In this document: piece by piece, positions 41,719-51,135 of the stretch
Position numbering within the stretch: position 1 is the first letter of the stretch
Layout: the number at the start of each line of letters is the position of its first letter
Source: DASXRA01 sp036502575
GTDB lineage: Bacteria > Actinomycetota > Actinomycetes > Mycobacteriales > Jatrophihabitantaceae
Assembly (NCBI GenBank): GCA_036502575.1
Contig: DASXYL010000002.1
Location: forward strand, 6,291 to 70,290
DNA: 64,000 nucleotides
Direction: 5' to 3'
Notes under the pieces: generated by a model
The model's database searches: none
What the model saw: the letters and a program-made list of their open reading frames with translations, nothing else
Told to the model about the DNA's origin: nothing
Program-made: the position numbers and the translations under genes

Positions 41719-42987
41719 ATGCACCAGCGAAGCACGAAACCGGCGACCTTCGCGGATGTTGTTCGCATCCCGGAGTTCCGGGCCATCTGGCTCGCTGATG
41801 CCCAGTCGATCGCTGGTGACCAGATCGCCCGCGTGGCCCTCGCGATACTGGTCTTCCAACGCACCGACTCGACCGCTCTCACCGCGCTCGTCTACGCGCT
41901 GACCTACGTGCCCGCCATCGTCGGTGGTGCACTGCTCGCGGGCATCGCCGACCGGTTCCCGCGCCGCGCGATCATGATCTGTTGCGACCTCATCCGCGCC
42001 ACCTTGTACGGCGTGGCGGCCATCCCGCACCTGCCGCTGGCGGTGATCTGCGTGCTGATCGTGCTGGCTGTCCTGACCACCGCGCCGTTCGCCGCCGCGG
42101 AATCGGCGACCATCCCGGCGATCCTCGCCGGCGACCTGTACGTCGTCGGCTCCGGTCTGCGGGCCACGTCCGGCCAGCTCGCGCAACTGGCCGGGTTCGG
42201 CTTCGGGGGCGTCCTCGTCGGGGCCATCGGGCCGCACTGGGGCCTGGGCATCGATGCCGCGACGTTCGCCGTGTCGTCATTGTTGATCACCCGGTTCGTG
42301 CAGCACCGACCCGTACCGGTGCGTACGGATGACCGCGCGGAGTTGCCGTACCGCCGCTGGATGCTCGACGGCGCGCGCACCATCTTCACCGACTCGCGCC
42401 TGCGGTCGCTGGTGCTACTCGCCTGGTTGGCGGCGTTCTACGTCGTGCCCGAGGGGGTGGCCCCGTCCTACGTCGCGGCGATCGGCGGCGGGTCCGCGGC
42501 GGTCGGCGTATTCATGGCCGCCGACCCGGCCGGCAGCGCCCTGGGCGCCGGCCTCTTCGTCCGGCTCGTACCTCCCGGCGTACGCGCATGGATGATCGGC
42601 CCGATGGCGTTCGCCGCCGGCCTGCCGCTGATCATCTGCGGGTGGCACCCCGGCATCGTCGTGTCGGTGCTGCTGCTCGCCGCCACGGGACTGTTCAGCG
42701 CATTCCAGGTTCAGGCGTCGACGACGTTCATGCGCATCGTCCCCGACCACCATCGAGGTCAGGCGTTCGGACTCGCCCAGTCCGGGCTCATCGCCGTCCA
42801 GGGCCTGGGCATCGCCGCATTCGGCCTCATCGGCGACCGGATCGGTGCGCCGCACGCGATCGGCCTCGCCGGCATCATCGGAGCGGTCCTCGCGATCGGA
42901 TTCGGCATCTCCTGGGAACGGGCCCGTCGCGCCGACCTGCGCACAATCGCCGCGCCGGCGTTGTCCGGCGAGGCCCAAGAGTCCTGA
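41719..42987 (+). CDS. Major facilitator superfamily transporter
   Basis: A 422-aa protein with 11-12 predicted membrane helices. The MFS loop signature after helix 2 is GIADRFPRRAIMICCDLIRATLYG. The arrangement resembles the MFS_3/enterobactin-exporter-like group, many of which are drug or siderophore exporters. The substrate is unknown. It lies 138 bp downstream of the divergent EAL gene start; that gap shows no clear motif. Confidence 0.88.
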   Translation: MHQRSTKPATFADVVRIPEFRAIWLADAQSIAGDQIARVALAILVFQRTDSTALTALVYALTYVPAIVGGALLAGIADRFPRRAIMICCDLIRATLYGVAAIPHLPLAVICVLIVLAVLTTAPFAAAESATIPAILAGDLYVVGSGLRATSGQLAQLAGFGFGGVLVGAIGPHWGLGIDAATFAVSSLLITRFVQHRPVPVRTDDRAELPYRRWMLDGARTIFTDSRLRSLVLLAWLAAFYVVPEGVAPSYVAAIGGGSAAVGVFMAADPAGSALGAGLFVRLVPPGVRAWMIGPMAFAAGLPLIICGWHPGIVVSVLLLAATGLFSAFQVQASTTFMRIVPDHHRGQAFGLAQSGLIAVQGLGIAAFGLIGDRIGAPHAIGLAGIIGAVLAIGFGISWERARRADLRTIAAPALSGEAQES

Positions 42988-43150
42988 AGAATCCCGAGCC
43001 GCTGCCCATCGTGCGGTTTGGCGAACATCGTTTTGCGGCATACCCCGCGTATGCCCCTGGCCGTGGCGCTACGTCTGGTCCGGCTCGTCGGTATCCTGCT
43101 CGTCGTCACCATCCAGGAAGAGGGAGCGCCGCGATGCCACGGGTGACGAG

Positions 43151-44365
43151 GTGAGCGAGGCGGGAAAGGCCAAGTCGCGCTCACCCGCGAACCCGAACCT
43201 GGGTTCACGTCCGCGTCGCCCCATCGCTGGACCGCAGCCACCCGAGGACCCGCGCGCGACCGGCCGCGACCCGGTCGACGGCGTGACCTGGCCGGTGCGA
43301 GTGGCGGCCGCGTGGACCTGGCGGCTGCTGGTCATTGCAGTCGGCGTCTACGTCCTGATCCGGATCTTCACCCGGGTCTGGCTGGTCGTCTTCTCCTTCA
43401 TCCTCGCGCTGTTCCTCACCGCGGTACTACATCCGCTCGAACGGCGGCTACGGTCGGTCATCCGGCGGCCCCGATCCGCGCCGGCACTGCTCTCGCTGCT
43501 GATCGGGGTGGCCGTGCTCGGTGGCATCGGCTGGTTCGTCAGCTGGCAGGTCAGCAGCCACTGGACCCAGCTGAGCGACCAGATCTCCTCCCTGGTCGAC
43601 AACGCCAAGGACTGGCTGCGCAACGGCCCGCTGCATCTGAAATCCAGCGATATCGACAAGGTCAGCAGCAGTATCACCAACCGGGTCAAGGACCATCCCG
43701 GCGAGTTGATCAGTGGCGCGATCACCACGGTCCGGGCGGTGTCGGAGTTCATCACCGCACTGCTCCTGATCTTGCTCTCGACGTTCTACCTGCTGCGCGA
43801 CGGCGACAAGGTGTGGCGCTGGGTGGTCAGCCTCTTCCCTCGGTCCGCGCACGAGCGGGTCGACCGGGCCGGCGCGGCCGGCTGGCAGACCTTCGGCGGC
43901 TACATGCGCGGGCAGATGCTGATCGCGCTGTTTCACGGCGTGACGATCACGGTCCTGCTCTTCGTGCTGCGGGTGCCACTCGCCGCCGCGCTGGGTGTGT
44001 TGATCTTCATGGGTTCGTTCATCCCGCTGCTCGGTCTGACCGTGACCGGCGCCCTGGCCGTCGCCGTCGCGCTGCTGGAGAACGGCCTGATCAGCGCGAT
44101 CGTCGTCGCGATCGCGATCACCGTGCTGGTCCAGGTCGAGGGGCACCTGCTGCAGCCGTTCGTCATGAGCCGCAGCGTCAACGTGCACCCGCTGGCCGTG
44201 CTGCTGGCTGTGGTCGCCGGGACGACGCTGGGCGGCATCCCGGGCGCGTTCATCGCGGTGCCGCTGGTCGCATTCCTCAACACGGCCGTGCGCGCACTCC
44301 ACGCGCCGCTCGAGCCGCCCGAACCGCCCCCGCCCGTCCCGGCCGACGAGGACGCGCCGGCCTAG
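43151..44365 (+). CDS. AI-2E family transporter (TqsA/PerM-like)
   Basis: A 404-aa membrane protein. It has the family layout of two or three N-terminal helices, a soluble region (SHWTQLSDQISSLVDNAKDWLRNG), and five or six C-terminal helices. The conserved GSFIPLLGLTVTGALAVAVALLENG and LLQPFVMSRSVNVHPLAVLLAVVAGTTLGGIPGAFIAVPLVA blocks (the latter cited by its ends) are clear. Despite the name, roles range from AI-2 export to Na+/H+ exchange. GTG 43151 follows a 60-residue hydrophilic leader. It is convergent with the galactosidase gene. Confidence 0.88.
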   Translation: MSEAGKAKSRSPANPNLGSRPRRPIAGPQPPEDPRATGRDPVDGVTWPVRVAAAWTWRLLVIAVGVYVLIRIFTRVWLVVFSFILALFLTAVLHPLERRLRSVIRRPRSAPALLSLLIGVAVLGGIGWFVSWQVSSHWTQLSDQISSLVDNAKDWLRNGPLHLKSSDIDKVSSSITNRVKDHPGELISGAITTVRAVSEFITALLLILLSTFYLLRDGDKVWRWVVSLFPRSAHERVDRAGAAGWQTFGGYMRGQMLIALFHGVTITVLLFVLRVPLAAALGVLIFMGSFIPLLGLTVTGALAVAVALLENGLISAIVVAIAITVLVQVEGHLLQPFVMSRSVNVHPLAVLLAVVAGTTLGGIPGAFIAVPLVAFLNTAVRALHAPLEPPEPPPPVPADEDAPA

Positions 44366-44393
44366 CCAGAAGCACGCGCGATGCTGGCCAAGC

Positions 44394-46259
44394 TCACCGA
44401 ACAGGCGTGACCGAGATGCCGTCGAGGTCGGGTGAATAGGTGCGCGGACCGGGGAAGTCGCCCGGTCCGGCGTGGGTGGCGTAGTTGATCGTGTTAGTGC
44501 CGGCGTGCAGCGTGACCCGCAGGCGATAGGTGCCGGGCGTGTCCCAGCCTCCGGTACGCGGGAAGTAGCCGATCAGCTGCTCGGCACCACCGTTGACGCT
44601 GACGTAGCCGGTGCGCTCGTCATCGGCCGCGTAGCGGATCGTCAGGGTGTACGCACCGCTCTGGGCAACCTGCACGTCGTTGAACCGAACCGCGGCGCCG
44701 TTGTAGAGATTGCCGACCTTCTGCCCGCCCGCGCAGCCGCTGCAGTCGCTGACCGAGGCTGGGGCGGTGATCGTGTTGGTGGGATCCTCCGCCTCGTAGG
44801 ACCGGGTCGGCTGCGGTGCGGGCGGCCGCGGACAGCTGCCCGACTTGGTCGGCCGGACGCGCAGCAGGCTGGAGCCGTGCGCCGGGAGCGTCCTCGTGAC
44901 GCTGTCACCGTGGCGACCGAGGCCGTCGCCGGACCACACGTCGGTGACGTTCGCCGCGCCGCAGAAGCCGAGGTCCGGCCAGCTGGCCGTGACCGGTTGG
45001 GGCACGCCGGCCAGGTTGAACAGGGCGACGGCGTACGAGCCGTCCGGCTCGTGGGCCGACCACACCTGCTGATCGGACCAGTCGTGATACGGACTCGTGG
45101 CGCCGACCAGGTGCCCCGCCACCCCGGCCTGATCGACGGCGACGACCCGGTCGTTGCCGAGCAGCGACGCTCCCGGCCGGTCGAGCTTGGTGAGGTCGTC
45201 CCCGCTGTAGAGCGGTGCACCGGCAATCGCCCACAGGGTCATCGCGGACTGGCGTTCGACGTCGCTGAGCCCGTCGGCGGCGCCATTGCCGATCTCCAGC
45301 GAGTCGAGGTTGCTCCAATGGCCTGGCCCGGCGAACTGCGCCCACGGCACGGCGTCGAAGTACCGGGACAGGATCGTGTCGCGGGTGTAGCCGAACGGGT
45401 TGGACCACGTGGTCAGCGTCGAGCAGGTGTTGTAGCACTCGATGTCGTCGTCGACCCGCCAGCCGTTCGTGTTCGCCTGCCAGAAGGCGGCGCTGTTGAT
45501 GTCGAGGTGCCAGGACACGGCGAGCTGGATGGGGCGACCACTGCGCGCGATCGCGGTGGACCAGGCCTGCACATCGGGACGGGTGTCGTAGCTCGTGGTG
45601 CTCGATCCCGGCGAGACGGCGTCGAGCTTGAGGAAGTCGACGCCCCACGATGCCATCAGGGCGGCCCATGAGTTGATGAACTCCTGCGCCCCTGGCTTGC
45701 TGTAGTCGATGCGGCAGGTGTTCTGGAAGGTGTTGCCGTACTGGCACAGGTTGTTGCCGGGATGGACGCCGTCCGGCGCGAACACGATGTCCTGTGCGTG
45801 GTACGGCGTCCCGGCGATCGGGGTATTGGCCTGCACCGCCGGGATGGGGATCCCGGGATAGGCGTAGACGCCGAGCTTCTGCCCCAGGCTGTGCACGTAG
45901 GACGCGATCGGTGCGATGCCGACCGGGAACTTCGCCGGGTCGTAGATCTTGCGGCCGAAGCCGTCGACGAAGTTCGCGCAGTCGGAGTCGATGTTGACAT
46001 AGCGGTAGCCGTGTGACTGCAACTGCTGATGCATCGCCTTCGCCTGGGCCCGGACGATCTGATCGCTGATATCGCAGCGGAACGTGCCCCACGACGACCA
46101 ACCCAGATACGGCTTGGCCGCAGCGGCGGTGGATGCGGGTGCCGCGGCCGGTGCTGCGCCCGTCGCTGGGGCCGGCGTGGCGGCCGTCGCCGGCGCCACG
46201 GCCGCGGTCACGACCAGAGCCGCTGCGGACAACAGAACGATGATCCTCGGACGGGGCAT
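44394..46259 (-). CDS. Secreted GH27 alpha-galactosidase with C-terminal CBM
   Basis: A 621-aa exported enzyme. A Sec signal peptide (RIIVLLSAAALVVTAAVAPATA) and an alanine/proline linker lead to the GH27 barrel starting at KPYLGWSSWGTFRCDIS. The nucleophile Asp is about residue 213 (VDFLKLDAV) and the acid/base Asp about residue 272 (WRVDDDIECYN). A beta-sandwich linker and a CBM35/CBM6-like module (SYEAEDPTNTITAPASVSDCSGCAGGQKVGNLYNGAAVRF, cited by region) end the protein. It would release galactose from galactomannans or raffinose-type sugars. Confidence 0.92.
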   Translation of the reverse strand: MPRPRIIVLLSAAALVVTAAVAPATAATPAPATGAAPAAAPASTAAAAKPYLGWSSWGTFRCDISDQIVRAQAKAMHQQLQSHGYRYVNIDSDCANFVDGFGRKIYDPAKFPVGIAPIASYVHSLGQKLGVYAYPGIPIPAVQANTPIAGTPYHAQDIVFAPDGVHPGNNLCQYGNTFQNTCRIDYSKPGAQEFINSWAALMASWGVDFLKLDAVSPGSSTTSYDTRPDVQAWSTAIARSGRPIQLAVSWHLDINSAAFWQANTNGWRVDDDIECYNTCSTLTTWSNPFGYTRDTILSRYFDAVPWAQFAGPGHWSNLDSLEIGNGAADGLSDVERQSAMTLWAIAGAPLYSGDDLTKLDRPGASLLGNDRVVAVDQAGVAGHLVGATSPYHDWSDQQVWSAHEPDGSYAVALFNLAGVPQPVTASWPDLGFCGAANVTDVWSGDGLGRHGDSVTRTLPAHGSSLLRVRPTKSGSCPRPPAPQPTRSYEAEDPTNTITAPASVSDCSGCAGGQKVGNLYNGAAVRFNDVQVAQSGAYTLTIRYAADDERTGYVSVNGGAEQLIGYFPRTGGWDTPGTYRLRVTLHAGTNTINYATHAGPGDFPGPRTYSPDLDGISVTPVR

Positions 46260-46450
46260 GGCCAGCCTTTCAGCTCGGGCCGGCTCGACCGGCGCGCCGG
46301 GTCAGGCGCCCCCAGCCCCTGTGTGTGATTCTGTTGACTTACCGTCGCAAGATCGTCAATACCCAGGGGATGACGCCAGCTGTTCCAACAATGCCGAACT
46401 GAATCACGCAGAATGGGACAGGTCAAGAGGCGGGTAACTAGCTGCCGGTA

Positions 46451-47263
46451 CTAGATCCGACCTGAGCTGGTGTCATCACCGAGCCGCTGCGACAGCCACA
46501 CCGGCAGGATCGCCGCCACGATCAGCACCGCCGCGACGACGTCAACGATCGGGGCCTGATTCGGTCGGAACAGGTTGCCGAAAATCCACAACGGCAGCGT
46601 CTGCACGTCCGGGCTGGAGGTGAACGTCGTCACGACGATCTCGTCGAACGACAATCCGAACGCCAGCAACGCACCGGCCACCAGCGCGGTGCGCAGCGTC
46701 GGGAACGTCACGAACCGGAACGTCTGCCAGCCGGTCGCGCCGAGATCGGCCGACGCCTCGCCGAGCGAGTTGCCGGTGCGCCGCAACCGCGCCTGGATGT
46801 TGTTGTAGACGACCACGATGCAGAACGTCGCGTGCCCGATGATCACCGTGGTGAGCCCGAAGCCGATGCCGAGTGGATCGAGCACGGTACGGAACGCGGC
46901 GTTGAGCGCGATACCGGTGATGATGCCGGGCAGAGCGATCGGCAGGATCACCAGGAAGCTCACCACGTTGCGCCCGAAGAATCGATAGCGCTGCACCGCG
47001 AACGCCGCCATCGTGCCGAGCACCAACGCGATCGCCGTCGCGCCGAGTCCGGCCTTCACGCTCGTCCACAGTGCGTCCAGGGCGCCGCTGTTGTGCGCCG
47101 CCGCGTTCCACCACTTGAGCGTCACGCCGGTGGGCGGGAACGCGAACGTGCGCGACTTGTTGAACGAGTTGAGGATGACGATCGCGAGCGGCACGTAGAG
47201 GAACAGCAGCGCGAGCCACGTGATCGCCCGCAACGTCCATCGCAGGCCGGACGAGAGACGCAT
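46451..47263 (-). CDS. potC: ABC transporter permease, PotC-like (spermidine/putrescine type)
   Basis: A 270-aa inner-membrane permease with six helices. The EAA-type loop reads GEASADLGATGWQTFRFVTFPTLRTAL, and the C-terminal half matches PotC/YdcV-like components. The start ATG overlaps the upstream potB stop by one base (TGATG). It is the last gene of the potA-D-B-C operon. Confidence 0.9.
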   Translation of the reverse strand: MRLSSGLRWTLRAITWLALLFLYVPLAIVILNSFNKSRTFAFPPTGVTLKWWNAAAHNSGALDALWTSVKAGLGATAIALVLGTMAAFAVQRYRFFGRNVVSFLVILPIALPGIITGIALNAAFRTVLDPLGIGFGLTTVIIGHATFCIVVVYNNIQARLRRTGNSLGEASADLGATGWQTFRFVTFPTLRTALVAGALLAFGLSFDEIVVTTFTSSPDVQTLPLWIFGNLFRPNQAPIVDVVAAVLIVAAILPVWLSQRLGDDTSSGRI

Positions 47264-48168
47264 CAGACGTTCTCCAACGCACCGCTGCGGCGCATCGCCA
47301 GCAGGTAAAGGACGATCGCGATCAGCGGCATCGTCGCCAGGGCGGCCGCGAAGGGCTGGTTGTTCGCCGTCACGAGTTGCCCGTAGATCACGTTGGCGAG
47401 CAGCTGCGTCTTGCCGCCGACGATGCCCACCGCGATGTAGTCGCCGAGCGACAGCGAGAACGTAAAGATCGATCCGGCGAGGATCGCCGGAAAGACGGTC
47501 GGCAGCACGATCGATCCGAAGGTGCGCAGCGGCCGAGCACCCAGGTCCGACGACGCCTCGAGCAGGCCGTTGGGCAACCGCTCGAAACCGGCGAACACCG
47601 GCAACACCATGTACGGCAGCCACAGGTAGGCCAGCGTGATTACCGTTGCCGTGAATCCGTACCCCGGCGTATGCCCACCGGTGAGCCAACTCAACGGACC
47701 GTCCGGCGCGAGCAACGTCCGCCACGCGTAGGCCTTGACGAGGTAGCTCGCCCACAGCGGCGTTAGTACAGCGACGACCATGAGCAGCCGGGTCCGCCGG
47801 GCCGCCACCTTGCTCATGTAGAACGCCACCGGCACCGCGATCGCGGCATCGATCACCGTCACGACCAGCGCGACCTCGACCGTGCGCAGCGCGACCCGCC
47901 AGTACACGCCGCTGGTGTAGACGTCGTGCAGGTTCTGCCCGCTCGTCGTCTTGATGACGTTGCCGGTGAACGAGTCCGTCGTCCAGAACGCCGAGACGAA
48001 CATGACGACCAGCGAGCCCAGGTAGGCGACGACCAGCCACAACAAGGGCGCGGAAAGGAGGATCGCCAGCCGCGTCCGCCGCTTGCTGGCGAAGAACGCG
48101 GACAGCGATCCTCTCGATCGAACCGCGGCGCTGCTCAGCTCTTGATCGCCTGCCAATCGGTGACCCAC
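47263..48168 (-). CDS. potB: ABC transporter permease, PotB-like
   Basis: A 301-aa permease with six helices and the EAA loop LEASSDLGARPLRTFGSIVLPTVFPAI. The helix WLVVAYLGSLVVMFVSAFW starts the membrane domain. No ATG lies between the potD stop and the first helix, so translation probably begins at GTG 48168 or TTG 48156 inside the potD 3' end. That overlap of about 34 bp suggests tight coupling. Confidence 0.87.
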   Translation of the reverse strand: MGHRLAGDQELSSAAVRSRGSLSAFFASKRRTRLAILLSAPLLWLVVAYLGSLVVMFVSAFWTTDSFTGNVIKTTSGQNLHDVYTSGVYWRVALRTVEVALVVTVIDAAIAVPVAFYMSKVAARRTRLLMVVAVLTPLWASYLVKAYAWRTLLAPDGPLSWLTGGHTPGYGFTATVITLAYLWLPYMVLPVFAGFERLPNGLLEASSDLGARPLRTFGSIVLPTVFPAILAGSIFTFSLSLGDYIAVGIVGGKTQLLANVIYGQLVTANNQPFAAALATMPLIAIVLYLLAMRRSGALENV

Positions 48169-49322
48169 TGCGAGTAGTCGGTGCAGTTGTTGCCACTGCC
48201 GTCGACGCACTGTTTGCGGGGCGTCGTCCAGTACGCGATCTTGTCGGCGAAGGTGGCGTCGAGCGCCTTGTACGTCGAGCAGAAGGTCTTGTCGCTCGTC
48301 TGGTCACAGGCCTTGGTCTGGGCGGGCGCTTCTCCGAACCACTCGGCGACCTGCGCGTTCACCTTCGGCGAGACGATGTAGTCCATCCACTTGTACATGC
48401 AGTTCGGGTGCTTGGCCTTCGACGAGATCATCCAGGTGTCCGACCAGCCGGTCGCGCCCTCCTTCGGCAGCACGGTCTTCACATTGGTCTTGCCGTCGGC
48501 GTTGATCGTGTTGGCGATCACCTGCCAGGTGGTGCCGACCACCGACGTCCCGGACTCGAACGCCTGGACCTCCTTGGTGTAGTCGGCCCAGTACTCGCCG
48601 ACGCTCGACTTCTGCTGCTTGAGCAGGTCTACAGCTGCGCTGAGCTGCTTGGGTGTCAATGAATACGGGTCCTTGATGCCCAGGTCCGGCTGGGTGGCCT
48701 TGAGGTAGAGCGCAGCGTCGGCGATGTAGATCGGCGAGTCGTAGGCGGTGACTCGACCCTTGTACTTGCTGGCCTGGTCGAACACGGCCGACCACGAGTC
48801 CAGCTCGCCGGAGACCTTCTTCGGATCCCACATCAGCAGGTTGGCGCCCCAACCGTGCGGGATGCCGTACATCTGCCCCTTGATCGAGTTCCACGACTTC
48901 GCCTTCAGAAATTCGGCGACGGTCGCGTAGTTCGGTACGAGCGTGGTGTTGACCGGCGCGACGTCACCGCCGTAGATCAGCCGCAACGTCGCATCACCCG
49001 ACGCGGAAACACCGTCGTACTGCCCCGTCTTCATCAGCTGCACCATCTCGTCGGAGGTGTTGCCGATCTTGACGTTCACCTTGCAGCCGGTCTGCTGCTG
49101 GAACGGATGTACCCAGTCGACCTTCTTGTCGTCCGTGCCGTCCTCGGCGTAGCCGGCCCAGGCGATGATGTTGAGGGCGCCCTCCCCCGGCCCGACCGAC
49201 TTCTGCATGTCCTCCTTCGGCGGGTCACCCGTCCCGCCGCCCGACTTCGAACTGCTGCACGCGGCCACGAGCACGAGCGCTGCCAGCGCGGCGACCGGGC
49301 CGACTCGACGAATCTTGTACAT
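48135..49322 (-). CDS. potD: Polyamine-type ABC substrate-binding lipoprotein, PotD-like
   Basis: A 395-aa extracytoplasmic lipoprotein. The signal MYKIRRVGPVAALAALVLVAAC ends in the lipobox cysteine, followed by a serine/glycine linker. The mature domain is a class D solute-binding protein with NIIAWAGYAEDGTDDKKVDW and GANLLMWDPKKVSGELDSWSAVFDQ segments typical of PotD/PotF. ATG 49322 has AAGGGAG at -7, embedded in the end of potA. Putrescine/spermidine is the family's usual ligand, but other amines are possible. Confidence 0.9.
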   Translation of the reverse strand: MYKIRRVGPVAALAALVLVAACSSSKSGGGTGDPPKEDMQKSVGPGEGALNIIAWAGYAEDGTDDKKVDWVHPFQQQTGCKVNVKIGNTSDEMVQLMKTGQYDGVSASGDATLRLIYGGDVAPVNTTLVPNYATVAEFLKAKSWNSIKGQMYGIPHGWGANLLMWDPKKVSGELDSWSAVFDQASKYKGRVTAYDSPIYIADAALYLKATQPDLGIKDPYSLTPKQLSAAVDLLKQQKSSVGEYWADYTKEVQAFESGTSVVGTTWQVIANTINADGKTNVKTVLPKEGATGWSDTWMISSKAKHPNCMYKWMDYIVSPKVNAQVAEWFGEAPAQTKACDQTSDKTFCSTYKALDATFADKIAYWTTPRKQCVDGSGNNCTDYSQWVTDWQAIKS

Positions 49323-49324
49323 CG

Positions 49325-50389
49325 CTAGCTCCCTTCGAGAGAGACGGCCTGCTGCCGGCTCCAAGAAAGCCACACCTGCTGGCCCCGTCGCAGTGCGTGG
49401 TATCCGTTCTCACTCACGTTGTGCTGGACGGCAATGACGGTGTCGCCGGTATCGAGCTCGACGAGAACGCGGGTCTCGGCGCCGGCGTATACGAGCTCAC
49501 GCACCTCGCCGGTGACGCGCACGTCGCCCTTGGCTCCGGTGGACGCCTCGGACACGCTGATCCGCTCGGGGCGGATCGCGAACGTGCCCGCCTCGCCGTA
49601 CACGCGCTGGGCCGTTTCGCCGGTTAGGACGTTCGACGTCCCGACGAAGCCGGCCACGAAGGCCGTCTCCGGCCGCTCGTACACCTCGCGGGGGGTGCCG
49701 ACCTGCTCGACGCGCCCCTGGTTGAAGACGGCCAGCCGATCGCTGAGCGTCAGCGCCTCGTCCTGGTCGTGGGTGACGAACACGAAGGTGATGCCGACGT
49801 CGCGCTGGATCGCCTTCAACTCGATCTGCATCTGCTCGCGCAGCTTGAGATCCAGCGCCCCGAGGGGCTCGTCGAGCAGCAGCACCTGCGGCCGATTGAC
49901 CAGCGCCCGGGCCAGCGCCACCCGCTGCCGCTGGCCGCCGGACAGCTGGCCCGGGCGGCGCGTGTCGAAGTCGGGCAGGCGCACCAGGTCGAGCGCGTCC
50001 CGGGCTTGTCGACGACGGGTAGCGCGATCGACGCCGCGCACCCGCAGGCCGTACTCGATGTTCTGCGCCACCGTCATGTGCGGGAAGAGCGCATAGTCCT
50101 GGAACACGGTGTTGACGTCACGGCGAAAGGGCGGTTGGCGGGTTACGTCCGTTCCGTTGAGCACGACGCGGCCGGCAGTCGGTTCCTCGAAGCCGGCGAT
50201 CATGCGCAGCACGGTGGTCTTACCCGATCCGGACGGCCCGAGCATCGAGAAGAACTCGCCCCCGGCCACCTCGAGATCGATGCCATCGACCGCAACGACC
50301 GAGCCGAACGTCTTGCGCAGGCCGCGCAACTGGATCCGCGGCGCGTCCACGTGTTCGCGCTCGGGTTCAGATCGCTCAGCTGCCGCCAC
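49325..50389 (-). CDS. potA: ABC transporter ATP-binding protein, PotA-like
   Basis: A 354-aa ATPase. Walker A is GPSGSGKTTVLRMIAG, the signature LSGGQRQRVALARAL, and Walker B QVLLLDEPLGALDLKLR. The H-loop follows in FVFVTHDQDEAL, and a C-terminal TOBE domain ends the protein. GTG 50389 is chosen because GGAGG lies 7 nt upstream (complement of 50396-50400). A solo repeat arm (50403-50422) sits just above that ribosome site. Confidence 0.93.
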   Translation of the reverse strand: MAAAERSEPEREHVDAPRIQLRGLRKTFGSVVAVDGIDLEVAGGEFFSMLGPSGSGKTTVLRMIAGFEEPTAGRVVLNGTDVTRQPPFRRDVNTVFQDYALFPHMTVAQNIEYGLRVRGVDRATRRRQARDALDLVRLPDFDTRRPGQLSGGQRQRVALARALVNRPQVLLLDEPLGALDLKLREQMQIELKAIQRDVGITFVFVTHDQDEALTLSDRLAVFNQGRVEQVGTPREVYERPETAFVAGFVGTSNVLTGETAQRVYGEAGTFAIRPERISVSEASTGAKGDVRVTGEVRELVYAGAETRVLVELDTGDTVIAVQHNVSENGYHALRRGQQVWLSWSRQQAVSLEGS

Positions 50390-50402
50390 GCAAATCCTCC
50401 AG

Positions 50403-50422
50403 CTTCCTTGGCGGGACACTAG
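50403..50422. repeat. Solo arm of the CTAG-bounded element (copy D)
   Basis: CTTCCTTGGCGGGACACTAG matches the right arm of copy C (CTTCC, then a variable 7-nt middle, then GACACTAG). No matching left arm is found nearby. It lies 3 bp upstream of the potA ribosome site, in its leader or promoter. It is probably a decayed copy. Confidence 0.6.
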
Positions 50423-50467
50423 CGCCGACGCGCGAGCCGCGCGAGATGCGATCAACGACGCGCCGGG

Positions 50468-51025
50468 TCAGCTGTTGATCAGCCGTTCGACGCGGGACAG
50501 CGTCTCGCGCAGGTTGTTCTCGGCGGTGGTGTCGTGTGCCTCGGCGAAGGTGAGCCAGCGCAGTGGCGCATCGGGCCGCTCCGGGCGCGCATCCTGTGGT
50601 GAGTCGGTGGCGAGGACGAAGCGCAGGTCGGCGTGTTCGTGCGCGGGATCGTCGCGCTTCGCCGGCACCGAGACGATCACGGCGTGGACGAGGTCCTGCT
50701 GCGGGTCGCCCGGCCAGGGGGCGAGATCCGGCAGCCCGGTCTCCTCAGCGCCTTCGCGCCGGGCGATGTCGATCGGGTCGGTCTCGCCCGGGTCGCCGTG
50801 GCCGCCGACCTGCAGCCAGGCCTGCTGGCGAGCGTGCCAGCGCAGCAGCACCCGCATGCTCGCCGGATGCACGATCACCGCCGATGCCGTGACGTGCAAG
50901 GGATTCGCTCGCGACCACGGATCGTCGACGGCCAGCACCAGTTCGCGGATCCGGGCCACGTCGGCGGTCTCGATGGGGCCCTGCGGGCGGTAGCTGGACA
51001 GCTGCTCGGCGAGCGGGTTGACCAT
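50468..51025 (-). CDS. NUDIX hydrolase
   Basis: A 185-aa pyrophosphohydrolase. The Nudix box lies in VGGHGDPGETDPIDIARREGAEETGL with the REGAEE glutamates that bind magnesium. An N-terminal helical region of about 45 residues precedes it. The substrate (nucleoside diphosphate derivative) is unknown. It is divergent from the methyltransferase gene, with ATG 51025 before a 110-bp gap. Confidence 0.9.
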   Translation of the reverse strand: MVNPLAEQLSSYRPQGPIETADVARIRELVLAVDDPWSRANPLHVTASAVIVHPASMRVLLRWHARQQAWLQVGGHGDPGETDPIDIARREGAEETGLPDLAPWPGDPQQDLVHAVIVSVPAKRDDPAHEHADLRFVLATDSPQDARPERPDAPLRWLTFAEAHDTTAENNLRETLSRVERLINS

Positions 51026-51135
51026 GCCGGCCAGCCTAGGCGGGAGCGCAGTGGCCCGCTTGATCACGAGATTCCAAGGCAAATCCCGGTCGCGCGTCCC
51101 GGTAGCGTCCGAGGCATGGATGCAGGCCCGCCGCC

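Noticed and set aside
46334..46359. TTGAC-N16-GTCAA inverted repeat upstream of the alpha-galactosidase gene
   Set aside because: Short arms, no matching site elsewhere in the window and no adjacent regulator, so it could easily be chance.
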